NCBI GenBank assembly: GCA_903813345.2
Contig: CAIIXF020000002.1
Coordinates: 24,318,455-24,382,454 of the forward strand
DNA length: 64,000 nucleotides
Source of the DNA: Owenia fusiformis
Lineage: Eukaryota; Annelida; Polychaeta; Sabellida; Oweniidae
Direction: 5' to 3'
The notes under the pieces are model-generated. The model was not told the DNA's origin. It made no database searches and saw only the letters and a list, made by a program, of their open reading frames with translations. How positions within the stretch are numbered: the first letter of the stretch is position 1; the number at the start of each line of letters is the position of its first letter. This document shows, in pieces, positions 46,663 through 62,221 of the stretch. The position numbers and the translations under genes are program-made.

Positions 46663-46826
46663 ACAATGCTTTTTTTTACTACAATATTGATTTTTTGATG
46701 CAACAATATCGCTTTTTTGATGCAACAATATTGCTTTTTTGATGCAACAATATTGCTTTTTTTCGATACAACAATATTGTTTTTTTTGATGCAACAATAT
46801 TGATTTTTTGATGCAACAATATTGCT
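46663..46826. repeat. ~23-bp minisatellite (TTTTTTGATGCAACAATATTG)
   Basis: About seven copies of TTTTTTGATGCAACAATATT + GC, varying mainly in the length of the T run. The minus-strand open frame over it is an artefact. Confidence 0.9.
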
Positions 46827-46831
46827 ACAAA

Positions 46832-47769
46832 AAGTTTGGGCAATAAATGATTAATCATGGATTCCCATGTTAAAAATAAGAGAATTTTCAGGCGGCCATA
46901 AGTCAGTGAATGAGAGTAAAAATGTAAAATATACAGAGGATTGGTATCGATATGGAGAACTGAATTCAACAATGTTTTTCTCTTAAACCAATCATTGAAA
47001 ACATTCTGTAAAAAACCACGGTATTTTATGTAATGTTGACTGATTGACAACAATTTAATGCGAAAATTATTTAGAAATATTTTATATAACTGTTTTTGTT
47101 AACATTTTTTGTTTTTTTAGTGCAATTGATTTTGCTCCTTTCTATCAATTCTCGAGAATGAAATAAAATGTCTTTCCGAACCTTGTTGGAACAAGATAGC
47201 ATATACAACATGTTTTTAGACCTCTCAATATTATAGTTATACAAAGGAATTTTTCGTTGATTTTAAAGAAGTATTTAAAAAATTAAAACAAAATCCCCCC
47301 AAAATAGATAAAAATCAAGATAAACCTTTGATTTCATTAACAAGATACTTTTTTTAAAATCAACCAAAATTTCCTAAAGTTGTACAATAACAATATTGAG
47401 AGACCTAAACATGTTGTGTTTATGTCGTTTTGTTTCAATGAGGTTCGGAAAGATGTTTCATTTCACTCTGGAAACGTGATACCAAGAAAAAAACAAGCGT
47501 TTGATGTGTTTTCTAAAACAATATAGATGAAAGTATATATATATTTTTCAAATCATATTGTTGCCATTCAAAAGATGACCCATTAAATTAACGATGTGTT
47601 AAATTTTTAGATTTTTTATGACAGGTTTAAGAGAAACGTGTGTTCAAAAAGTTCTCCATATCGATACCACTCCTTTCAGGGGATATGTATAGGAAACTAT
47701 GGGCTTTCAAACCATGGTTTGGAAATGGTGATAGAAAATCGACTACTCATTTATTTATTGCCCAAACTG
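46832..47769. repeat. ~940-bp long imperfect inverted repeat (foldback)
   Basis: The outer ends AAAGTTTGGGCAATAAATGA and TCATTTATTTATTGCCCAAA are complementary. Further in, the arms match through AGTTCTCCATATCGATACCA, CTTTCCGAACCT, CAACATGTTT, AGACCTCTCAATATT and TTGATTTTAAA. Arms of roughly 430 bp flank a ~65-bp loop at about 47281-47344. No ORF fits. A transcript across it would form a long hairpin. Confidence 0.8.
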
Positions 47770-47900
47770 AATTCTGATACAACGATAATACTCAGAATAT
47801 ATCCTGTATTGCGATCCTCTGTATTGCTACAGATACAGATACAACTTGTGTCAAAGAAAATGTACTGCTAAATAATAAAAAATATATAATATACTAATAT

Positions 47901-48095
47901 GGAAAAGTTGTCTTATCACACAGATTTGTTCAATATTTTGATTTTTTGTTTATCTTAAAAAGCACAACGAGACCTTTCAAATAAGCCATGTCTTAAAAAA
48001 TGCTCTTTTCAGATACCAAAAAACGGATTTGAATTTAGCCTATTTCCTCTTAATCCTCAGCACATTTTTAATATTTGTGATAAGACCAGTTTTCC
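47901..48095. mobile_element. 195-bp MITE with GGAAAA..TCTTATCACA ends
   Basis: The left end GGAAAAGTTGTCTTATCACA and the complement of the right end GGAAAACTGGTCTTATCACA differ at two of 20 positions. A diverged copy lies at 22085-22255. There is no transposase. Confidence 0.75.
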
Positions 48096-48510
48096 TGTGC
48101 TAAGGCTCATATAATGTATAACCTGGTAAAAGCAGATTCATCAGTATATACCGACAGTGCGTACTCTATATAAAACATACCATCTTTGTCGTGCTAAAAA
48201 TAGATCTCTTACGATGTTCCAAACACACCAAACCCATTTATATTGTTATAGAAGTTATAGAAATAAGAAATAAAATATATAGAAATAAAGCTATGTAACA
48301 ATCCAGTAAATCATACACCCTGTTGCTTATCAAGTCATTTTTGGTGTTTCAGGGAAGAAACAGGTCAACATTGATCTGTGCAAAATATGATATTACATAA
48401 ATCATGGACTTCCTCTTCAAAACCCATGCATAATTCTAACCATTCGTACACTAGTTTCTTTGGTTCATCAAAAGGGCCTAAGATTTATCGAAGGTCTATT
48501 ATTTCAAAGT

Positions 48511-49541
48511 TTATTTCCCATACCAACTGGCTCCTTTGGGGCCTCTACTACCTGTGTATCCTCTATAACCTTTGTCTCCTTTTACACCTTTACTACCTGT
48601 ATATCCCCTATAACCTTGGGCTCCTCTCAAACCAGGTGCCCCTTTAATGCCTTGAGCTCCCCTTGATCCTGGTTGTCCTCTTTCGCCTTTCATACCTTTT
48701 AACCCATGAGAGCCAATGCTGCCTTTAAGACCACGAAAGCCCATGTTACCTTTCGGACCACTTGGACCCATATTACCTTTTGGACCACTTGGACCCATAT
48801 TACCTTTTGGACCACTGGGACCCATATTACCCTTTAGACCCCTAAGACCCGTGCTACCTTTCGGACCACTGGGACCGATGTTACCTCTGGAACCACTAGG
48901 ACCCATGCTACCCTTTGGACCTATTGTACCCTTTGGGCCACTAGGACCCATATCACCTTTTAGACCACTATGACCCGTGGTTCCTTTCGGACCACTGGGA
49001 CTGATGTTACCTCTTGGACCACTAGGGCCCATGCTACCTTTTGGGCCACTAAGACCCACGTTACCCTTTGGTCCACTTAAACCCATATTACCTTTTAGAC
49101 CACGAGGACCCATGCTACCTTTTAGACCACGAGGACCAATCTCCCCTTTAATGCCAGGTATTCCATTCAATCCAAACTCACCAATGTCACCCTTTGGGCC
49201 ACGAGGGCCGATTTCACCTTTACCTCCAGGTATTCCATTTGGTCCAGGTATGCCAATGTCACCTTTAAGACCGGGTGCACCATTAATTCCAGGCACACCA
49301 ATAGGGCCAGGCATTCCAGTGTCTCCTTTTGGGCCAGGTATTCCGTTCAATCCATATTCACCAATGTCACCTTTTGGACCACGAGGGCCGATGTCACCTT
49401 TAACAACAGGAATTCCATCCAATCCTGGTGTGCCAATCAATCCAGGTATTCCGTCCAATCCTGGTGTGCCATTCAATCCAGGTATTCCATCCAATCCTGG
49501 CCTACCATCGACTCCAGGAGCTCCAGGTTCGCCTTGTTCAT
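48511..49541 (-). pseudogene. Third collagen paralogue lacking its signal/coiled-coil exon
   Basis: An open collagen exon encodes EQGEPGAPG.. with 112 uninterrupted Gly-X-Y triplets and a Tyr-containing tail (GYRGYTGSRGPKGASWYGK). The intron acceptor (TTTAACAG|AT GAA CAA) is one base out of phase with the GTG AAA AAA start of the other two paralogues. No signal/coiled-coil exon is found upstream. At about 50430-50480 the flanks of the missing exon are joined directly. An ATG within the former intron (49581) would give a 356-residue protein with no signal peptide. It is therefore probably a decaying copy, although the preserved frame means expression from another first exon cannot be excluded. 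Confidence 0.65.
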
Positions 49542-49685
49542 CTGTTAAACAAAATGCATTCAACTGTTTTAAAATGGTCAATTCATAAACTAAAAAAAAA
49601 ATCTGTAAACGTTTTTATCTGAAGACGATTGGGGAGTTCCAAAATTTTTTTCTGAGGTTCTAATATTTCTTTTACAATAGGGAGA

Positions 49686-50061
49686 TTAAAGGCAGAATCA
49701 GATATATAGGGGTGACAAAATTACAAGCAACATGTACAACTGACCTAACAATCTATTCTTCACAATCTTAAATACAATATCTCCAAAAAGATTCACGATA
49801 TGTTATAAATTGGAGAAGTTATTATGGATTCAAAGTGCAAAAATAGGTGAAAATGAGTAAATTCTCCGAAATAATAAGAATGGTAACCATTCTTATAGAA
49901 AAATAATTATTATCGTAAAAATCTTTAGTTTTCCTGAAATGAAGAGTGTACTTTGTGGATCTTTAGAAAAGAGACATGACAAGGAATGACATGAGACAAA
50001 AATATTCTAAAATTGAAACAATTTTTGTTGGCCTGCTCGCTAGATCTGATTCTCTCTTTAA
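49686..50061. mobile_element. 376-bp TTAA MITE, copy 1
   Basis: The ends TTAAAGGCAGAATCAGAT and (complement) TTAAAGAGAGAATCAGAT form inverted repeats bounded by TTAA. It is alignable along its length with 54444-54833 and includes an internal ATAAGAATGGTAACCATTCT palindrome. No transposase is present. Confidence 0.85.
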
Positions 50062-52747
50062 GTTACATGTTTTTGAGCAACTTGTACATGCACGTATAAT
50101 GATTTGACCCTCTGGGGATTACTGCCTCCCTTTCAACGTCTCGATTGTTTTAGATTAAAATCATGACATTTAATGATGTCATGATTTTTCGATGGAGCTC
50201 ACTTTTTGCTGAATGGCAGGTAAATAGTAAGAACAGCATCGGTGCATCATTGCATTGGTGTCAGGAAAAAATCTAAAGAGCACCAGATGGTTATAACTAA
50301 ACATGATGGAGCTAGTCCGTCTCAATTATAGCCTAGCCTACCTCTAATTAATCAAATTTTCCGTATATTTTTATACTCAATCGGCCAAGTAAACACTTCA
50401 AATGGGAAGACTAAATCATAGAGGACCATAATTCTACAAGTTCACGTACAAGTTCAGTATCATTAAAGATTTCTTGGTTAGACAGGATAAGTTAATAGGG
50501 TGAGTTAAAGACCACATGTAAAGTTTAAGCCTCGTGTATTTCAGTCTTACCCGATGTTGTCAAAATGCAATTTATCTAATATATACAAGAAAAAATAAAT
50601 TAAATAAATAAAACAATGTGTAAAAATGATATGAAGTTAAAGATGTCTGGCTTTTACTGACATTGTACCTTTTAGTTTAGTGACATTTTGAAAATAATGT
50701 TTTACTATTTTAGAACAGAATATTTTATATTAATCAAATAACTCTGAACTTGTGTTCAGAGAATTCGAGAGATTCAAATTTAAGGGCTAACAACATTTTT
50801 TTCTATTTACAATTTTTCAGACATTTTTATGTAACAACTACTGAGCAATAATATTTGAATAATAAAAAATTTAGACTTTAAATGGGGACTTAAAGGATCC
50901 AGATAAGTTAAGAACATTTTGAATAATTAGAGTTAGCTTAAATCTATGGGCCACTCTTACCCCCTCGTATTTGTTTAGAGGTGAAGGGGGGGGGCAGGTG
51001 TGAATAGGGGGGGGGGGTATCAGGTGTTTGAAACAAGACTTAGGGACTTAAGCCCTGGAGCACGAAATGTGCAGCACCGAGTGTAGGAAATAAAGCCTGA
51101 GTGGAATGAATCAGCTACAATGCATCAAGTCTTGGGCTTAAATTCTTTTCACACATTGCAAAATATTTTCTGTGAAATTACCTAAAAGATACAAAATCGC
51201 TAAAAGAACATATTTTCAATGAAACATTTTCTAGGGTCCAATTGACAAAGCATCAATTTCAATCTGTAGAGTCAAGTTGTCATCTTGACAACCATTCGAC
51301 AAATGACCTTGTTAGTTATATAATGCAGTGCAGTTATATGAAATAGCGTGTTTGGTTTAGCCGAAATCGGACACATCTTGCTTAGTTACTGTATGTGTGA
51401 ATAATACATAATGAAACAATATTATCATATTTGTTTGAACACATATCATATCTTTTTTTATCAGATAATGTACTTACGAATGGTAGAGGGCACTTTGACA
51501 TGTTTATTGAGAAGATTGTTTCTCACATGTCATTCTCTGTCTGTCAGTTGCTGTCACTTCTAATTAAATTAACAGAAATATAAGTTTTGAGTAAAGTACT
51601 GGAAATGCGATCTTGGGATCTTTCCGTTCAACCTCCCAGAATGAGATGATAATTTCAATACACTAAAGCACTGATTTGCATACATCTAGCAGATATCATT
51701 TTCACATTTTTAATAGGTTTAATAAGGAAAATTGGTATTGACTTTTGATTGAAAAAATTACTCATGTTGATGTATTGTCATTTTGTTTTTAAGATTTTTG
51801 TCATTTGATTCCATTCATTCAAATTAAATGAAAACACTTTAAATGGTGATTTTTAAAACAAAATAAACAGGGATAAATATTGCACAATGGTTATATGGTT
51901 AACTACCTGGCATTCTCAAAACTTAATGACATTTTAACACTAGTCTGTTTTCCATCTGTAAAAATTTAAACAGATGGTTTTCTTACGATCTCAATGACAG
52001 GATTCTTGTGTCACCAAATGCACAACAAACGCTCGTTTTACTGGCCCACACATAAAGTACTTTTAAAGCAATTAAACATGACATAGATTTAATCAATAAG
52101 ACAAGTCTGCAAATGCCAAATAAAGGTCAACATTTGGACCAGTAATACGGTATGGAGGTCCAACAAAAATACACATATTCAACAAAATTGTCAACCTATA
52201 TTCAGTCTGGCCATTTGTTCAATGGCTCAATATATTTCATACTTTGAACATTTATGTTTACAATGGTACTAAAAGTTGAATTCATTTTGAAATACTTTAT
52301 ACAACATATATCGTTTTTTTATTTACAATATCACAAATAATATAACTTATTAATTGACTATAATTATTTTCATGTTAACATTGACTCAATATATTGTTGA
52401 GGGAATTTAAAAATATGGCAAAGAACATACATAGTACCATTAATGTTAGTCATACTGTTTCCTTATGTAAAATGTCTTTACAGGATGAATGAACAAAATT
52501 TCACCATCTAACAGAAAAGTGTAACATATGACAAACTTTGAGACAACAAAAATAAACACATAATGGGTGATTCTCACTAGTTTTCAAAGATTCCCCATCA
52601 ATTTTTGAACAGTACTACAACATATAGGCTCCAGGAAAACATCAGGTGAAAACATAAAATAGTTTATTTTCCTTTTGAATCACAGGCTGACTTGATAAAT
52701 TTAAAAAGGCCAAACTGGTTTAAAACTTGTTATTGAAAAGTTATTGA

Positions 52748-52868
52748 ATGATTTGAAGTGCAGTATAGGATATATTCTGCTTGAGAAATTCTGTATTGGC
52801 ACGAGACGGTCAAGTACCAATACAGAATATCGAGAGCAGAATATATGCTGTATTAAACTTCAAATCAT
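52748..52868. repeat. ~50-bp-arm inverted repeat
   Basis: The left arm (ATGATTTGAAGTGCAG.. to ..TTCTGTATTGG) is complementary to the right arm (CCAATACAGAA.. to ..ACTTCAAATCAT), with several mismatches and a ~15-nt loop. The open frame that spans it (52744-53022) shows no recognisable domain. Confidence 0.75.
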
Positions 52869-52989
52869 ATATATTTATCTATGTAAATGTAAAAATGTAC
52901 GACCAAATTTTGTAGGTTTTAAAAGTAATGTGCAACAATATTTTCAACTAGATGTAAAGTTGGAGAAAGGGGACAAGTGGGGAGAGATC

Positions 52990-53215
52990 AAACATTTATT
53001 AGAACATAATGAATTTACTTGAATTTTCAAGAAGAATCTACATAAAATGTAGCAACAAGTCAATACTCTATCTATTCGTGGTGCTCTTGGCAGAAATACC
53101 TGCAATTTATTATAGAATTAATGTAGAACCTATGTTTATATTGAACATTTGTATTTATTGAATTGTAATGCTGCTAAACCTGAAATAAAAATCAATTAAA
53201 AAAAACAAAAAGACA
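52990..53215 (+). mobile_element. Possible retroposed 3' tail with AATAAA and poly-A
   Basis: The segment ends GCTGCTAAACCTGAAATAAA, then AATCAATTAAAAAAAACAAA, i.e. a polyadenylation signal followed after ~10 nt by an A-run in genomic DNA. This is typical of a LINE 3' end or a retroposed mRNA. No reverse transcriptase motif is seen upstream, so it is heavily 5'-truncated if real. Confidence 0.4.
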
Positions 53216-54256
53216 ACTTCAAATCATGTACAAAACTTCAAAGATGTTTTTTATCGTGTGATCTTAGGCCAATACATTTTACTTAGGAGATAATCCCCAG
53301 GAAATATTCAGTGTATATTCTGTATTCTCTGTATTGCTATGAGATTGTCCCCTCCATACCAATATTTTCTGTATTGCTACGGATATGATCAATAGGAACA
53401 ACCTCAGTAGCAATATATTGGTACAGCACAAGAACTGACCAATCAGAGGGCTTCATTTTACAGATCATACGATAATGAGCAGTATTGAGGGTTTGTATTG
53501 ATCAATGTGTTGTTCAAATTATCAACAAAAAGACTAGTTGTATTCATCTGCAAATATATACATGTACTACAAAGATATTAACAAGACCATGACAAATACC
53601 AATATTTATTTTTAGTCACATGGTACCTAATTGACCAATGAGAGAATGAGTATCACAGCATGTAAATAATAAAATATGATATCAAATTTCAGTCAATTCT
53701 TTTAATCAGAACAAAAACAAGTAATCATGTACACATATCCTGAGATGTTAATTCATTGACTTATCCTTTCATTTCTAACTACTTGACGTCTGCTAAGAAT
53801 GTTGCATGATGGGAAATATTATTCTAGGAGAGATTATTATTTTCACTCCTTGTATTTATTAATGCTCTATATTAAACTATCAAGTTGTGGTTTAGGTTAT
53901 TCCCTTCCTTTGACAGGGCTTCAGTCTTTTCCCCTAAAATCAGTGGACAAGAATTATATATCTATTGATAACCAAATAGAAAGAAATTGAGAAATCTTGA
54001 AAATTTCAAGCATGAAATAAATATATTTTACAGTATGTCCAATATGGCATTGAAGTTACAATATAGTAATAACAAGATAGGCTGGTTATATGCACACAAA
54101 CATCTTTGAAGGAATCTGTATGTCTGAACTGCCTATAATTGTTTGTTCATGAATAATTCTAGAATATATTATGAATCGGGTTCAAGAACTGGTACATATG
54201 TGAGAATGCCACTGTTATGAGTCCTCTGGATCAACCAATCATGGATTTCTATGTCT

Positions 54257-59462
<5,206 letters not shown>

Positions 59463-59539
59463 CTGTAAATATAAGAGAACAAGGCATTAACATAACATGG
59501 CAAAATGTCACTTATGTCACCTAGCTGGTCACAATATTA

Positions 59540-60150
59540 TGAGTTCAATCTTAAGTCAGATTTAAATTTCTGAGAACTTGTAAATGATGTTTTAAAAAAT
59601 TGGTCAATTTGAAGCAAGTTGAAAAATACCTTTTTGACCCTGAGAAGGGCATTGAAGGTGAAATCTCAAATCTAAAGTCAGATTTGAACTTCTGAGAACT
59701 TGTAGATGATCTTGAAAAAAGATTGGTCAATTTGAAGCAAGATGAACAAAAGACCTTTTTGACCTTGAGTAGGTCATTGAAGGTCAAATCTCTTTTGACC
59801 TTGACAAGGTCATTGAAGGTCAAATCTATAGTCAGATTTGAACTTCTGAGAACTTGTAGCTGATTTTGAAAAAAGATTGGTCAATTTGAAGCAAGATGAA
59901 AAAAGATCTTTTTGACCTTGAGAAGGTCATTAAAGGTCAAATCTCTTTTGATCTTGACAAGGTCATTGAAGGTCAAATCTATAGTCAGATTTGAACTTCT
60001 GAGAACTTGTAGATGATTTTGAAAAAAAATTGGTCAATTTGAGGCAAGTTGAAAAAATACCCTTTTGACTTTTTTGACCTTGAGAAGGCTATTGAGGGTC
60101 AAATCTTAAATATAAAGTCAGATTTGAACATCTGAAAACTTGTAGATGAT
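59540..60150. repeat. Tandem repeat of ~130-150 bp rich in AGGTCA half-sites (RNF121 5' intron)
   Basis: About four copies of a unit containing GTCAGATTTGAACTTCTGAG, AAATTGGTCAATTTGA and TTTTTGACCTTGAGAAGGTC + ATTGAAGGTCAAATCT. Two of the copies have an extra TTTTGACCTTGACAAGGTCA block. It lies upstream of the second RNF121 exon on the minus strand. Confidence 0.8.
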
Positions 60151-60299
60151 TTTGAAAAATTGAAGTCAGTCTAAACAGTATTTGTTAAGTTATTGAAAGC
60201 TGCAAGAATTTGTTACAGACGCCAACCACCAACTACTAACCAACGATCGCCACTGCCACCCGCCGATCGCCGTCACAAAAAACGGAGACCATAACAATA

Positions 60300-60410
60300 T
60301 GTCACCACTTTTTGGTGGTGACATTATAACAATGTTTGAGAATAAATGTAACATTAGTACAAGAGGTAGCACCATCTTTTCATGCATGCATGTACTTGTC
60401 AATCCTATGT
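60300..60410 (-). pseudogene. Decayed partial copy of the RNF121 exon at 59321-59462
   Basis: AGCACCATCTTTTCATGCATG at about 60369-60389 matches AGCACCATCTCTGCATGCATG of the real exon, and the similarity extends over ~45 bp towards a TTGAG motif. On the minus strand it reads CMHEKMVLPLVLML against SMHAEMVLILITTL. There is no proper acceptor or donor and the match breaks down on both sides, so it is a remnant. Confidence 0.5.
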
Positions 60411-60885
60411 AGGATGTTGTCAAACTTCATGATGTTTAAACATTTTTTGAGCATTTGCCCTAAAAAGTTAAACTGTAAAAATTGATGCAGTCAATTAAGG
60501 ATAATAATGTTCTCTTTGGTGGTGGAAATTGAACTGAAAATGACTATAGTTACATTGTCAAAGTAAATTAAAACCCTTTAATATGGCATGACATGATTGC
60601 TAGCAATAATAACATTTCTAAAAAAGCTAATAAATGATATTTAGTTATTTCCTTCAATAAAATCTATATTTACAGACGAAGGGATAACCACAATTATTAG
60701 ATTATCAATTCTGATATATAAATTATAGTCATACATTTCTTGCTGGGTTCAAAATTTATCAGTTTCATTTCAAAATAGGACCAATCTGTTGCTTCTGAGG
60801 AAAGATAGGCAACAATCCCCAGTGATCACAATTATAAACTAAGCTTGTGACCTATAATAACAGAGGAAGGGTCTGGGCAAAAGAC

Positions 60886-62221
60886 ATGGCACTTGGACTG
60901 TATTTCACAGCTGTAATTGTCATCCAAAGTATCTTCATACATGGATTGGACGCAAAGTTCCCTGATGTGTACATCTCTGATTTCATACCGGAGAACTACA
61001 AGGATGAATACATGGAGGTTGGTGGGAGGAATAAACGATCTGTTGTATTCTCGGGGGTAGAACCAGAAGGGGTAGAAGTGCTGAATCGACTGAATAACAT
61101 CATGAACAATGCGAGCATCAGTGCTGAGAGCAAACAGAGACTGGAAGCCACAGTGAACAGTATCGGCAAGGGGGCAGTAGGAAGTTCTAGTATCAGAACT
61201 TCAAGCCGTGGGGACAATTTTGCCAAAATGCTACCACTTGCACTTATTGATCAACCAAGAGCACAACCGCAGCATCAACAATTACATGCGACTCAATGTT
61301 GTTGTAAGGTTAATGTTCCCCCTCAGTCGAGGCTAAAAGCTCACTGGGAAACAAGATGGCGGCCAGCATACAGAAATGTCCAGGCAGGGTACAAAGGGTG
61401 CGGATTGTGGGGCTGGGGTAGATGCCCTCGATGGAGTGAGTTTGTAACTTTAATTTTCATTACATTATAAAATCTGGGACAGTAGAAAACACTATAGATT
61501 TTTTCAGAAAATTAGTTTCTTTATTATAGTACATATGTACTTTTTAACATGTTATAGTAAATCATTGTTTTAGTCAGATATTTTAAGATGCCAAGCTATT
61601 TAAACTGAAATATTTCTTGCAATTTATACAGTCACACATTACACAGTCAAACAGTACACCCACCCCCTCCCCTCTTCACCTTATTTATGCTTGGTGGGGA
61701 CAAAATTGCTATAATATTAATGACATGTATTTTCAAGTAGATATTTTTTGTGCAGTACAGAACCTTCTTTGAATTGGAAGGGGAATGTAAACTAGATTGT
61801 GATTCAATTTCTACAGAAAAAGTCCGGTAGAATATAATTCATTTAAGCTGAAAAAGTATTACATGTATTGATAAAAAAGAACAGTCAAATTTTATCTTGA
61901 GACCAATACTTAGAAACTATAAACAGCAGTGACGACATGACGTCTCATTAATGTAAAAAAGGCATCAACATATGTGCAGGAATGTGTTATTATAATGAAT
62001 AACTGACCACTTTTTTGTTACATTTGAAGCTTTCCGTCAGTAAATCTATATCAATTAAAGAAAATTTGACCTCACACCATTTTCATCCTCAATATGTGAA
62101 TTTTTCAGCCATATTTCCTACAGCCAGATTATCTATGGAATCTCTTTGTTACCAAGGCCTTGTCCCAAGGACCAAGAAGTCTGCTGTAGAGGTTTTGTAT
62201 CCTACAAACGCTGCTGTACAA
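60886..62221 (+). CDS. Secreted Cys-rich protein with dibasic cleavage site (unrecognised, partial model)
   Basis: Exon 1 (60886-61435) begins with a likely signal peptide at the second in-frame ATG (MALGLYFTAVIVIQSIFIHG; an earlier ATG is at 60847). It then carries a furin-type site (GGRNKR|SVV), a helical Ser/Asn segment, QCCCKVNVPPQ and YKGCGLWGWGRCPRW. The donor is A|GTGAGT. A second Cys-rich segment at about 62109-62221 (PRPCPKDQEVCCRGFVSYKR, then CC) ends at a strong donor (CAA|GTAAGT) and clearly belongs to the same type of domain. Its frame does not join exon 1 directly, because exon 1 leaves one base and exon 2 needs two. An intermediate exon or a different junction is therefore required. 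The GLWGWGRC..CPKDQEVCC pattern resembles EMI-like secreted modules, but I do not recognise the family. Confidence 0.6.

Larger units (their letters stand above)
49542..54256. other. Spacer between the collagen cluster and RNF121
   Basis: No gene is supported. It holds a TTAA MITE (49686-50061), the deletion scar of the third collagen's first exon (~50430-50480), duplicated collagen flank (50480-52450) with G-rich tracts, a hairpin (52748-52868) and a poly-A-tailed segment at about 52990-53215. Around 53320-53430 are TTCTGTATTGCTA phrases in both orientations. Confidence 0.6.

Noticed and set aside
46679-47053. 124-codon minus-strand frame
   Set aside because: Its C-terminal half is the 23-bp minisatellite and its N-terminal half lies in the long inverted repeat. 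No domain is recognisable.
48716-49588. Plus-strand open frames opposite the third collagen
   Set aside because: Antisense shadow of Gly-X-Y codons.
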